Of a stretch of DNA of 41,205 bases, positions 22,538 to 30,515 are shown piece by piece; position 1 is the stretch's first letter; each line of letters opens with the position of its first letter. The position numbers were made by a program, and so were the translations under genes. The stretch is from a virus: IMG/VR virus record IMGVR_UViG_3300036828_000396, positions 1 to 41,205 of that record. The stretch is one strand, 5' to 3'. The notes under the pieces are model-generated. The model ran no database searches and was not told the origin of the DNA. It saw only the letters and a program-made list of their open reading frames with translations.

Positions 22538-22987
22538 CTACAACCTGATGGTAAAGCGCGGGCTGACCTCTTCTGCACCGATGCGGCGCGCAAAGGCGGC
22601 AAGGTCAATCTCGGTATCCGACGACATGCGCCAGTAGGTACACTTGCGCTTGCGAGCCCATTCTATCGACGCGCGTATCAGTTTGACCGCCTCCCACATT
22701 GCGCCGTCGTCGGCGCAAATACAAACAATCGTGCATTCAAACTCGGCGGGTAACCACGGAACGAACGTCAGCATCGAAATGCAAAATGCGTTGTTGGTGC
22801 GCTGCGGCAAGTAAACCATCGGCTGCTTGAGCACCAGATTGCGGTACCAGCCCTCGGTGGTGATCGCGTCGTAACGGTGCGAGTATTTCTTGCGCATCAG
22901 ATGGTAGAGCCAGGGAACGTCGTCTTCGGTCAGTAACTTCGGCTCTACCAGAACGGATAGATTACCGGAGACCGGCTCGCCCACCAC
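22538..22987 (-). CDS. GNAT-like acetyltransferase-fold protein
   Basis: About 149 residues from a GTG near 22987. An ATG-type ORF to 23110 is open but overlaps the preceding gene by 166 bp and its extra residues look non-coding. The pattern LTEDDVPWLYHLMRKKYSHRYD, then beta strands, then WEAVKLIRASIEWARKRKCTYWRM and a final FARRIGAEE resembles a GNAT fold, as in some podovirus internal proteins. The acetyl-CoA loop is not clear, so catalysis is uncertain. Confidence 0.5.
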   Translation of the reverse strand: MVGEPVSGNLSVLVEPKLLTEDDVPWLYHLMRKKYSHRYDAITTEGWYRNLVLKQPMVYLPQRTNNAFCISMLTFVPWLPAEFECTIVCICADDGAMWEAVKLIRASIEWARKRKCTYWRMSSDTEIDLAAFARRIGAEEVSPRFTIRL

Positions 22988-23685
22988 CAGGGGTTTGACA
23001 CCGTTGCCTCGCCCGGCGGTGTGCCCGCCGCGGTCGGGGCCGTCGTCGGCAGGGGCAGGATCGCCTCGTTCGCTATGTAGTGTTGTTGATGGTTGACGAA
23101 GGTCCACCATGACCTAGTCTCCGCATTATCCCCCGTACCTTCTAGCAAAATCTGCGCTTGGGGAATACCGAAGGTCCCGCCATCGAGCGGATTGGCCTGG
23201 GTATAGGGCGGGTGTGTGATTGTCAGGGCGGCGGCGGTCAGCGTCGTTGCGGCGCTAGTTGTGTAAGTGCCGTCACCCCCGGTGGTCCCGCTCACCTGAC
23301 CGACAATCGTGACCCCGACGGGGACACCCGTGCCTGCGACGGTCGCTCCAATCATGATGGTGCCGGTCACTGCCGTCATCACCAAGCTAGTTGTTCCGGT
23401 CGATGTTCCCGTGCCGTGCGCCGGGGCGGGGGTGATGGTCTGCGTCATGTAGCCATCCGCATAATTGGAAGGTAAATCTGCGTTGAAATCGTTGTGCGAT
23501 TGTTGATGCCGCAGGTTCCAAGGCGAGGCGGGCTGATCCTGATGGAAAGCCGGATCGAGCAGATAGGGCAAAATCGAAAATTGACTGAGCGGCTGCGACA
23601 TGACCGCAAAATATTGGCGGGTCTGCATCATGTGCTCAAAGGCATAGAGCGGATCGTCGGGATTGAGCAGAACCGCCAGCGGCAT
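22945..23685 (-). CDS. Structural protein with inserted beta module
   Basis: 246 residues. N-terminal part: MPLAVLLNPDDPLYAFEHMMQ, then PLSQFSILPYLLDPAF. The middle (about 88-158) is a Gly/Thr-rich beta module ending in SGTTGGDGTYTTS, closely like the insert in the protein at 5316-5870. The C-terminus is aromatic (WWWASRSPVIYPFW). Likely a minor head or neck protein. The module is a common add-on in phage virion proteins and may bind surface glycans. Confidence 0.55.
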   Translation of the reverse strand: MPLAVLLNPDDPLYAFEHMMQTRQYFAVMSQPLSQFSILPYLLDPAFHQDQPASPWNLRHQQSHNDFNADLPSNYADGYMTQTITPAPAHGTGTSTGTTSLVMTAVTGTIMIGATVAGTGVPVGVTIVGQVSGTTGGDGTYTTSAATTLTAAALTITHPPYTQANPLDGGTFGIPQAQILLEGTGDNAETRSWWTFVNHQQHYIANEAILPLPTTAPTAAGTPPGEATVSNPWWWASRSPVIYPFW

Positions 23686-23690
23686 GCGAA

Positions 23691-24011
23691 CTAATCCTCG
23701 CGCGTCCGCCCCCTGCGCACCTCACGCGAAACCAGTTGACTGCTTTCCTGGGCTGGGGCGCGGGTGTCGGATGTCCCCATTGGATCGAAGCCGCGCGGGG
23801 TAATCCGGTCCGTGCCGAGGTCGGAACTACCGTTGCGCAATGCGCCTTTTGGGCCGACACCCGGCGCGGTGCCGAGACGCAAAGGCCCGACGAGTGAGCG
23901 ATCTGATCTCAGAACGAACTCGTTTTTCAGAACGTATCCGGTCGGACTGTTCCGTTCCGTTCCGTCCGTTGTTCTGGTCCGTGGCCATTCGCGTTGGTTT
24001 CCGATGGGCAT
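23691..24011 (-). CDS. Hypothetical protein
   Basis: 106 residues, polar, rich in Arg, Thr, Gly and Pro, probably disordered. GAGG precedes the ATG. The 5' end overlaps the VRR-NUC gene by 85 bp and includes three direct GGAAC pentamers (about 23946-23960). It is followed within 6 bases by the next structural gene. Function unknown. Confidence 0.4.
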   Translation of the reverse strand: MPIGNQREWPRTRTTDGTERNSPTGYVLKNEFVLRSDRSLVGPLRLGTAPGVGPKGALRNGSSDLGTDRITPRGFDPMGTSDTRAPAQESSQLVSREVRRGRTRED

Positions 24012-24529
24012 AGGTTGACCTCGCGATGCATGATGCCTGCGTTATCGAGGGCGCGGATCACGTCCTCTTGGCTCCTGCACACATACACCCGAACGCCAAC
24101 ACCCTGCAATTTTGCAAACATATCGCGCTGCGCCGCACTCACGGAATTGGCCCCGGCCTTCAACTCGATGCCGATGACCCTGCGCATCACGTCGAACACC
24201 AGGATGTCGGGCATGCCGCGTTTGAGCCCCGACGCATACAGCCGCCCGGCCGTGCCCTTGGTGAGCTTGCCCCAACCGGCCGGGAATGTGGTGTAGATCG
24301 CGGGCGGCATCAGCACCCAGTCGAGCAACTGCGAGACCGATACGTGTAGCTCACTCTCCCGTGGTGAGTGCGGGAGTTCGTGCGGTCGATGCCGTTTGTT
24401 CAACGCCGCCCTCTGCGCACGGGTCCAGTGCGAGCGCCGGGACGCGGCGAGCGGCCAACACGCTGACCGCCGCGCTTGCCCCGGCTCCAATCGGCGGGGA
24501 ACGCACCGTCGTGCCATGGCATGCGACAC
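23927..24529 (-). CDS. VRR-NUC domain nuclease
   Basis: The recognisable domain spans about residues 58-160: ESELHVSVSQLLDW, GWGKLTKGTAGRLYASGLKRGMPDILVF, VIGIELKAG (the D...ExK core of PD-(D/E)xK nucleases) and SAAQRDMFAKLQGVGV. These nucleases cut branched or flapped DNA. The first 42 residues are Arg-rich and doubtful; a TTG at 24403 overlapping an upstream stop is a better start. It stands in the middle of the virion operon instead of beside replication genes, which is unusual. Confidence 0.75.
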   Translation of the reverse strand: MSHAMARRCVPRRLEPGQARRSACWPLAASRRSHWTRAQRAALNKRHRPHELPHSPRESELHVSVSQLLDWVLMPPAIYTTFPAGWGKLTKGTAGRLYASGLKRGMPDILVFDVMRRVIGIELKAGANSVSAAQRDMFAKLQGVGVRVYVCRSQEDVIRALDNAGIMHREVNLCPSETNANGHGPEQRTERNGTVRPDTF

Positions 24530-24686
24530 ACCGGGCCAGTGCGGCCCGGCGCTTTGTCACGTTTGGCCATTTACGGACTCCGTCGTCCGCGCCGTCCGCG
24601 CCCAACACCTTGACGGTGTCCACGGTGCCGCCGGATGCGGGTCGAGGGACGGAACAACCGTCCCAGCTTCCCGGCCGGATCGACAC
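24351..24686 (-). CDS. Doubtful ORF overlapping the VRR-NUC gene
   Basis: 111 codons with a CVACH motif near residue 53 and an Ala/Thr-rich end. It overlaps the VRR-NUC frame by 179 bp and the 24571-24783 frame by 116 bp. Third-position GC is high in its first two thirds, which is why I keep it. One or two of these overlapping frames may be joined by frameshift. Confidence 0.25.
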   Translation of the reverse strand: MSIRPGSWDGCSVPRPASGGTVDTVKVLGADGADDGVRKWPNVTKRRAALARCVACHGTTVRSPPIGAGASAAVSVLAARRVPALALDPCAEGGVEQTASTARTPALTTGE

Positions 24687-24783
24687 GGCTGCGCGGGCCG
24701 AGATTGATACCTCGTGCCACTAGAGCCTCCTGGTACGCCTGAGTGCTGCCCGTTTGTGGAAGGAACTGGGCCGCCATCTCCAA
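24571..24783 (-). CDS. Hypothetical late protein
   Basis: 70 codons, TTG or ATG (third codon) start. The first 45 residues (EMAAQFLPQTGSTQAYQEALVARGINLGP...) look like real coding sequence; the end turns Arg/Gly-rich where frame 24351-24686 takes over, hinting at a frameshift or early stop. Function unknown. Confidence 0.35.
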   Translation of the reverse strand: MEMAAQFLPQTGSTQAYQEALVARGINLGPRSRVDPAGKLGRLFRPSTRIRRHRGHRQGVGRGRRGRRSP

Positions 24784-24884
24784 CTTGGTGTGCGGAAGTT
24801 ACCTTGACGCCTTGCCGCGCCCTTCACCTGCCGCCGCATCATGTCAGAGAAGTTGCTGCCCGCTCCCCTGGTAACGGCCAATCA

Positions 24885-24965
24885 CTATCTCCGCTTGCGG
24901 CGTCTTGCACGGGCGGCCTTGCGCGATGCAGGGACCTTCACCATGCGCTTTTTACGTCGTGCCAT
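24885..24965 (-). CDS. 26-residue Arg/Lys-rich (protamine-like) peptide
   Basis: MARRKKRMVKVPASRKAA followed by a run of Arg/Lys: 15 of 26 residues are basic and none acidic. It starts 6 bases after the stop of another Arg-rich peptide, with no ribosome binding site of its own, so re-initiation is likely. It lies in the late operon just after the propeller-protein gene. A virion DNA-binding or condensing role is an attractive guess; too short for family recognition. Confidence 0.45.
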   Translation of the reverse strand: MARRKKRMVKVPASRKAARARRRKRR

Positions 24966-24971
24966 TGGAGG

Positions 24972-25034
24972 TTAGCGGCGAACGCGGCGACCACGGCGGC
25001 GGCGGCGGTTAGCTTCGAGGATGTGCTGTTCCAT
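24972..25034 (-). CDS. 20-residue Arg-rich peptide
   Basis: Starts MEQHILEAN, then nine arginines in eleven residues, ending before TAA. A strong GGGGAGAAGAG lies 3-4 bases upstream of the ATG, better than for many larger genes here, which is the main support. It follows the propeller gene by about 40 bases and precedes the 26-residue basic peptide. Confidence 0.45.
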   Translation of the reverse strand: MEQHILEANRRRRRGRRVRR

Positions 25035-25073
25035 AATCTCTTCTCCCCTATCGGGTTGGTTGGTTTGCTTAGG

Positions 25074-26705
25074 TCAAGCACCGAACAGGGTACGATCCTC
25101 TGCGCCCAGGTGCAAGCGCTCGATTGTGAAGTCGGGCGAGATGCTTTGCAGATCGACCGCCGCCGCAATGCCCGCGCCCTCGGTGGCGTAGGGCTCAAAG
25201 GCGTAGCGGGCACCCGGCGGCATGGCAAACCCGACGTCTTGACTGCCGCCGGGCACGCCACCGGCATGGGTGATCAGGTTGCCGGTGAACGATACGCCGC
25301 CCCCTGACTCATCATGAAATTCCAGGAACAGGCGTTTCCAGTTCTTGATGACGAGTTGTTTCTGACCGCTGCCGCGCAGAAATTTGGTCGATAGTTTCTT
25401 GTTTAGGGCGGGATCGGGTTTGGCAAATAGCTGATACAGACTGGTTCCGTCCGTTCCGTACGGCGTGATGATGCTGTCCTGCTCGTAAGCACCGACATGC
25501 GTCAGATTGAGATTTTGCGATGCAATTGACCAGAACTCACTGTCGCCGGTCGGGTGCCACATCAACAACAAATTGCGCTTGACGCCCCACGGATCGGTAA
25601 ACATGCCGTTGCACAGCAGGACGCGGAAACCGAACATCGTCGCCGGACACATGGTCGGTAGAAATGTTGACGTGTCCAATGTGTTATAGATGTTGGTCGT
25701 GCGCGCCCCAATTTCGCGGGTCTCTGCCCCGCGTATCTCGAAAATGCCTGCGCCGTTGAACATCTGCATGTAACGGCCAATGCGGCCAACCGAACGCGGA
25801 AACCGTTGGCCGACTTGCGGATCGACGTTTTGATAGTTCAGGTTGGTGGTGAAGGGATTGCTACCCGTACCCTGTCCGGTCAACTGGACATTGGCGATCA
25901 GATCAATCGAACTGTCGCCAAACACGTACAAATAGCCCGCGCTCGAAGCCAGATCGTTGAATACGTAGGTCAGTTTGTTGCCGAAATAGCCAAAAGAGCC
26001 GCCGCCGTCCGTGGTGCTGAAATCCGCGCCGTTGCTGGGTGCGGAAAAGGAAATCACATCCTTGCCAGCAACAAATAACCGGCTTTGATAGACCTCCATG
26101 CAGTAGATACCCGGCAATCCGACCGGCATGGTGTAGATCGGCGGGCCGGGATTGGTTTCCTGCTGATTGGTCAGCCAGTCGGGCGCGGTAGAGCCGGGCG
26201 GGAAGAGGGTGGTTCCGTCCCAGGCGTAGAGCCCACCTGAGGTGGTGCCTTCGGGGCTTCCAAACAGGACACCGCCGGTTTGCCCGGCAACTGAACCGAA
26301 ATATTGAGGCCGCCACACCACTGCGCTGGCCCAATACTGCGGACCAATGGGGTTCCAAGCAGTGCCGATATGGACGACGGCCTGGGTGTCGAGGTCAACT
26401 TGGTCGATGGTTCCGTCAGAGAGGAACATCCAGCCGTAGCGACCGGGAGGCGGGGCGGCAAACTGGGGTGTGACATCGCCGATAAATCCGAAGAAGATGC
26501 GCAAGATTTGCGTACCGCTGGGAGCGGTATATATCGCTGGCCCGTGCCCCCAGCAAGAACGCAAGGCACCGGGGCCAATCGCGAACAGGTTCTCGTTCCA
26601 CCATTCTTCGTCATCGTCTATCGAGCCGCGCGGGGCCTGTTGGTTCAAGCCTTTCCACTGGCCCACGGTGTGAATTTCGAACGGGTTGGCGCTTTGGATT
26701 GCCAT
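25074..26705 (-). CDS. Head-tail stabilisation / beta-propeller protein (P22 gp10-like)
   Basis: 543 residues without membrane segments. It opens with WKGLNQQAPRGSIDDDEEWWNENLFAIGPGALRS, then shows repeated beta blades (YGWMFLSDGTIDQVDLDTQ, LPGIYCMEVYQSRLFVAG, YLYVFGDSSIDLIANV, MWHPTGDSEFW). This matches the packaged-DNA stabilisation proteins that form propeller-like tail hubs in podoviruses. It sits after the connector genes, as expected. Assigned from pattern, not search. Confidence 0.65.
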   Translation of the reverse strand: MAIQSANPFEIHTVGQWKGLNQQAPRGSIDDDEEWWNENLFAIGPGALRSCWGHGPAIYTAPSGTQILRIFFGFIGDVTPQFAAPPPGRYGWMFLSDGTIDQVDLDTQAVVHIGTAWNPIGPQYWASAVVWRPQYFGSVAGQTGGVLFGSPEGTTSGGLYAWDGTTLFPPGSTAPDWLTNQQETNPGPPIYTMPVGLPGIYCMEVYQSRLFVAGKDVISFSAPSNGADFSTTDGGGSFGYFGNKLTYVFNDLASSAGYLYVFGDSSIDLIANVQLTGQGTGSNPFTTNLNYQNVDPQVGQRFPRSVGRIGRYMQMFNGAGIFEIRGAETREIGARTTNIYNTLDTSTFLPTMCPATMFGFRVLLCNGMFTDPWGVKRNLLLMWHPTGDSEFWSIASQNLNLTHVGAYEQDSIITPYGTDGTSLYQLFAKPDPALNKKLSTKFLRGSGQKQLVIKNWKRLFLEFHDESGGGVSFTGNLITHAGGVPGGSQDVGFAMPPGARYAFEPYATEGAGIAAAVDLQSISPDFTIERLHLGAEDRTLFGA

Positions 26706-26763
26706 TCAACATCCCCGGCAGATGTCCGGCGGCGGCGGTAAGATAGGCGGGTCCGGGTAGTCG

Positions 26764-26991
26764 CTAACGGACCCCGTGAAAGAGTGGCACGCTGACGCCG
26801 ACAAATCCAAGCAAAACCAAAATCACATACAAAACGATCAGTACCAGAATGACCGTCAACAACACATTGATAATCTGACGGAATGGCGGCGGCAGCGGGA
26901 TTAACGGGAGCAGCGATTGAATGGCCCACCAGATTACACCGACGATGATCAGAGTGATGATGATTGCGATCAGCGCGCCGATGATATTCAT
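26764..26991 (-). CDS. Small two-span membrane protein
   Basis: 75 residues from the ATG overlapping the connector stop (ATGA), GAGG upstream. Two strongly hydrophobic segments (about 4-32 and 41-66) are split by a PLPPPFRQ turn. This layout is common among small phage membrane proteins; some are holins. Its place among head-tail genes is odd for a holin, so a morphogenesis role is equally possible. Confidence 0.6.
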   Translation of the reverse strand: MNIIGALIAIIITLIIVGVIWWAIQSLLPLIPLPPPFRQIINVLLTVILVLIVLYVILVLLGFVGVSVPLFHGVR

Positions 26992-27722
26992 GCTGACCTC
27001 ACCGTGGCCCCATAGGGCGATTGGATCATCTGCGGACACACCACTGCGGCGGCAAACGGCATTTCAGCGTTGAAGGCCACTGCCATTGCTTGCGCGTCCT
27101 GCTGCCGCTGCTGTTGCAGCATCGCCAGCACGGCGGCCCACCACACCACCGCGTCCGTCCAGGGGTACGGGATCAGTTCCGGGTCGTTGTCGGTCAGCAG
27201 GTTCTCAGGAATGCAGGTCAGATCAACTTCCATCGGCAGCGACTGGGTTGGAACCGGCGCGAGGTAGATCGAGCCGATTGGTCCCTCGTTGAATTGCGCC
27301 CACCAGCCCGGTTCGCTGATCGTGCCCATGAAGGTGCGGCCATAAATGCGGAACCGGGCCTGGAAGTCCGTCCAGACGATACGCCGCCACATTGGTTTCC
27401 AGCTGCCGCCGCGAATGGCCCAATTTCCTGCCGCGTCCTGTTGCCAGCTGCCGCCGATGCCAACGGAAACGGAACGGCAGGCCAGGATCGAGCGCACGCC
27501 GGTCATGGCTTGCTGCGCCAGCGCGTTCCAGGAGGCAAAGGGATATATTTCTTGATCAGGTATGGTCTGCACGCCGGGCGGAATGACGCGCAGGCATCCG
27601 CTTGCTGCGGCTATGCGCCGACGACTGCGATTGATGTAGTTGGTCAGGGTTGCGTCCTGAAAGAATTGCCCCTGCTGGTCGTTCAGCAGGTTCCTCGTAT
27701 CCGACTGATATTGGGCCAACAT
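26988..27722 (-). CDS. Head-tail connector (adaptor) protein
   Basis: 244 residues from the ATG at 27722. The helical start (MLAQYQSDTRNLLNDQQGQFFQDATLTNYINRSRRRIA) is typical of podovirus head-completion/adaptor proteins; later come beta parts (YGRTFMGTISEPGWW, IYLAPVPTQSLPMEVDLTCIP) and a C-terminal helix pair. An ORF extends to 27974, but the added part is non-coding-like and overlaps the preceding gene. It still overlaps that gene by 167 bp. Confidence 0.6.
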   Translation of the reverse strand: MLAQYQSDTRNLLNDQQGQFFQDATLTNYINRSRRRIAAASGCLRVIPPGVQTIPDQEIYPFASWNALAQQAMTGVRSILACRSVSVGIGGSWQQDAAGNWAIRGGSWKPMWRRIVWTDFQARFRIYGRTFMGTISEPGWWAQFNEGPIGSIYLAPVPTQSLPMEVDLTCIPENLLTDNDPELIPYPWTDAVVWWAAVLAMLQQQRQQDAQAMAVAFNAEMPFAAAVVCPQMIQSPYGATVRSA

Positions 27723-28401
27723 CGTGCGGCACCAGAATTGACATTCCGTTGAGTGTAATCTGCGCGACGGTCGCCGTCGATGGTGGCGGCACCACGGTCC
27801 AGACACCGCCGCTAAGTGACGGATTGGTGGAAATATTGGAAAAAACGATTGGCACCCCAGCCGGTGGATTGTTGGGAAAACCGACGTATGCGGTCGTTGT
27901 TGTGAATTGCGGCCAGTAGCCGCTCGATGCTGGTGTTGTTGCACTGCCGGTCTTGAATTGCGGCTGTACCACACCCGCGACAGACGGAGGAACAGCAGCA
28001 GCCGCTATCGCCGGACCCACCAGTGGGCCAGTCGGCGGCGGGATGGCCGGGGGCGGAAAGGAGGGCGGCGGCGGATTGCCAATCAGAGGCGGAGGAAGGA
28101 TCGGTATGAACGCCGGGAATGCCCCGGTGTAGTTGAAAATCGGCGTAGAGGCACCCGTGCCGCCCGGTGTGGTTACAGCAATGGCAACCAGACCACCTTC
28201 TTGCGCTGCTGGTGTCTTGGCCGTGATCGAGGTATCGCTGATCACAACAACATTGGTCGCCGGTTGGCCGCCAAATCTCACCGACGTTGCCCCGGTGAAC
28301 CCGGTTCCTGTGATGGTAACGCTGGTGCCACCAGATGGCGGGCCTGCGGTTGGGGCAACGCTGCTGACGACTGGAGCGGCGAGTAGTTCCGGGTCTCCCA
28401 T
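27556..28401 (-). CDS. IPT/TIG (Ig-like) domain virion protein
   Basis: About 281 residues, start at the TAATG overlap with GGAG upstream. Residues about 9-95 form an IPT/TIG domain (VSSVAPTAGPPSGGTSVTITGTGFTGATSVRFGG). A Pro-rich linker (about 100-150) and a beta-rich end follow. Ig-like domains decorate capsids and bind cell-surface sugars. The last 50 or so codons overlap the connector gene in another frame and look less protein-like, so the real end may be earlier in relatives. Confidence 0.65.
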   Translation of the reverse strand: MGDPELLAAPVVSSVAPTAGPPSGGTSVTITGTGFTGATSVRFGGQPATNVVVISDTSITAKTPAAQEGGLVAIAVTTPGGTGASTPIFNYTGAFPAFIPILPPPLIGNPPPPSFPPPAIPPPTGPLVGPAIAAAAVPPSVAGVVQPQFKTGSATTPASSGYWPQFTTTTAYVGFPNNPPAGVPIVFSNISTNPSLSGGVWTVVPPPSTATVAQITLNGMSILVPHDVGPISVGYEEPAERPAGAILSGRNPDQLHQSQSSAHSRSKRMPARHSARRADHT

Positions 28402-28658
28402 TAGCGGCTCCAGGGTCCTGACCAGGGTGGCGGACACGGGAACGGCCCGCTTGAAATCAGGCCGGTACCAGCCGCGCGGGTTTCACTCTCCCCCGGCCAT
28501 GGGGTGCGCGGCAGCGGCCAGCCTCCGCGCCATGGATTTGGATTTCTGGGTATCTGCCAATAGGCCGGATCGTTCCAGTGTGATCCGGGTATTACGTAAC
28601 GCGGCGACCGCGCAGGCGAGGCTGGCGGTAATGGTCCGCAATTCGGCGATGGAGGCAC
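28401..28658 (-). CDS. Short Trp/Pro-rich protein after the capsid gene (start uncertain)
   Basis: The frame from a GTG near 28658 encodes PPSPNCGPLPPASP and HWNDPAYWQIPRNPNPWRGGWPLPRTPW and ends TAATG, overlapping the next start. The coupling and aromatic pattern suggest a real small structural protein. Another frame (28483-28725) is also open with good third-position GC, so the assignment is not firm. Confidence 0.35.
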   Translation of the reverse strand: MPPSPNCGPLPPASPARSPRYVIPGSHWNDPAYWQIPRNPNPWRGGWPLPRTPWPGESETRAAGTGLISSGPFPCPPPWSGPWSR

Positions 28659-28693
28659 GACACCGCGCGCTACAGACGACGGCGGTCTCCCGA

Positions 28694-29731
28694 TTAGGGC
28701 GGCGGGGCGGGTCCAAATGTTGCACCTCCAGTAATCCCTTCGATCAGGATGCCGGTTGACGGTTTGGAACAAACGAGGTTGAGCGCAGTCAGCGACAAGC
28801 CGACGCTCGCGATCTGGCCTTGCGGGATTGTGCTGTACCACCCGGTCCAAGCAAAATTCGCGTCTTCGTGGATCACCAGGGTGATGTATTTGCTGTTGAA
28901 CCCGATGGCCGTCCCCTTCGGACAATTCAGATCGAAGAAGATCGGCGTATCGCCCAACAACAAACCACGGAAGCCGCTGTTGACCGGATCATCCTTGCCC
29001 CAGCGCGATGATGGGTCATTGTTGTAACGCTCGATGCTCATGAAGTCCGTCATCAAGGTTGTCCAGTCCTCGATGCTCATGACCACGAAGTCGAGCGCCT
29101 CGCCGCCGGAATGCTTGGCCGCATTGAGCAGATAAGGAATGAAAGTAGCGCGCGTCAGGGCCGCGCCCGCCGCCGGGACCTTCAGACCGGCCCAGGTCGG
29201 ATAGGTGGCGCGCGAAAGCCCGCCATAGGTGGCGACGGTCGTGCCGTCGTCGTAGGCGTCCAGCAAGCCAAACATTTGTAGCGCGACGTTGCCAGCATTT
29301 GAACCAAACAGCGCGACTGAAAGCGTATTCAGCGCTGAGTTTTTCAAATCATTGAGCTTGAGCATCAGCCGCGACGCAACTGCGATGGCGTCCTGAGTGA
29401 CAAGCTGTTCCAGACCGAGTGAACTGACCGGCGTTGCCAATGCGCATAAATTAAATTCGGCATTGACCGTCGCGGCCACGTCGGTCGGCAAATTAAACTG
29501 GCCAGCCGGACCAATCCAAGACGAGGTTACGTACTGGCCAGTCTGCACAGGCTGCGTGTATGGACTCACGCCGCCCGACGCGCGGATGGCATTTCTCAGA
29601 AGTAACGCGAGCAGGGGGTTCTGCCGATAGATCAAAACCACAACCATTTGCGCGAACACGCGACGCACGGTTGCCTCCAACTCCAGTCCGATTGGGCCGG
29701 ACGGAATTAGGCCACTGCCGAGAATAGGCAT
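28694..29731 (-). CDS. Major capsid protein
   Basis: 345 residues, preceded by a scaffold-like gene. N-terminal helix (LELEATVRRVFAQMVVVLIYRQNPLLALLLRN), central A-domain-like region (FVVMSIEDWTTLMTDFMSIERYNNDPSSRWG) and beta-rich end (FRGLLLGDTPIFFDLNCP, WTGWYSTIPQGQIAS) fit an HK97-fold capsid protein. Portal, scaffold, capsid, connector gene order supports this. No maturation protease is seen. Confidence 0.75.
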   Translation of the reverse strand: MPILGSGLIPSGPIGLELEATVRRVFAQMVVVLIYRQNPLLALLLRNAIRASGGVSPYTQPVQTGQYVTSSWIGPAGQFNLPTDVAATVNAEFNLCALATPVSSLGLEQLVTQDAIAVASRLMLKLNDLKNSALNTLSVALFGSNAGNVALQMFGLLDAYDDGTTVATYGGLSRATYPTWAGLKVPAAGAALTRATFIPYLLNAAKHSGGEALDFVVMSIEDWTTLMTDFMSIERYNNDPSSRWGKDDPVNSGFRGLLLGDTPIFFDLNCPKGTAIGFNSKYITLVIHEDANFAWTGWYSTIPQGQIASVGLSLTALNLVCSKPSTGILIEGITGGATFGPAPPP

Positions 29732-29745
29732 TTGCTACCTCTGGA

Positions 29746-30291
29746 TTAGAACCGCTGTTGCTTGTTGCGCGCTTCGTCGTTGCGCAATGACTTGAGAATT
29801 TCTGATCTCGCCCACTCTTCCGGGTCTTTTGCGATCTCGGCAAATCCCGGCGCTTTGGAGTGGTTCCAACGGTCTTCAGTAAAGGTAGCTTCGCTAGGTT
29901 TGGGTTCTTTGCTGGCCATGTATTGAGCGGCCACGTCATAGTCGCCGACGTTGCGCTCAACCATGAGCTTCTCGAGTTTTTCCATGGCTTCGTTGGTGAA
30001 GCCGTATTCCTCTTGTGTTTTCTTTCTCACACTCTGGAAATGTTTTTGCTCTTCCTCGGTGCGCCGCGCGTTCTCCGCGTCCTCACGTTCACGGCGTTCA
30101 GCGGCCAGACGTTCCTCAACCCGTTGCTCCAGGTCGTAATCGTCAATGCGCATGTTGGGATGTTTTTTCTTGATCATCCCCTTCAATTCGCGCGAAAGCT
30201 CTGGATCGTTGTAGAGGCTTTCTGCGAAGTCGGCGATCTGCCGCCTGTTTTGCAGAAAACTGTATTCTTCGTCGGTAATGTTGCGCGGCAT
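29746..30291 (-). CDS. Scaffolding protein
   Basis: 181 residues, highly charged and helical, with a long coiled-coil at about 50-120 (EQRVEERLAAERREREDAENARRTEEEQKHF) and a basic-leaning C-terminus (SLRNDEARNKQQRF). It lies directly upstream of the capsid gene, the standard place for a scaffold that guides procapsid assembly. Confidence 0.7.
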   Translation of the reverse strand: MPRNITDEEYSFLQNRRQIADFAESLYNDPELSRELKGMIKKKHPNMRIDDYDLEQRVEERLAAERREREDAENARRTEEEQKHFQSVRKKTQEEYGFTNEAMEKLEKLMVERNVGDYDVAAQYMASKEPKPSEATFTEDRWNHSKAPGFAEIAKDPEEWARSEILKSLRNDEARNKQQRF

Positions 30292-30300
30292 GGCTCAAGC

Positions 30301-30486
30301 CTAGTTGTTGTTGTTCTTGCCCGTGATGCTTGGCTGCAGCGGTACACCGCCTTCCGGCTTAGGAACGATTTTTGGGATCGCGCCCCACTCGCTCACCTCG
30401 GACTGAGTATCGACCTGCAGAACGGTACGCGGCGGGGTGTCGGGCGGGGTGGTGATCGGAGGATCATAGGAGCGGTTTTGAGCCAT
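30301..30486 (-). CDS. Small Pro-rich protein
   Basis: 61 residues, GGGAGA before ATG, no secondary-structure pattern apart from PPITTPPDTPP and an Asn-rich end. It lies between a portal-adjacent protein and the scaffold. Unknown function. Confidence 0.5.
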   Translation of the reverse strand: MAQNRSYDPPITTPPDTPPRTVLQVDTQSEVSEWGAIPKIVPKPEGGVPLQPSITGKNNNN

Positions 30487-30515
30487 AGGCTATCTCCCTG
30501 CTATTGCGCTCTTTA

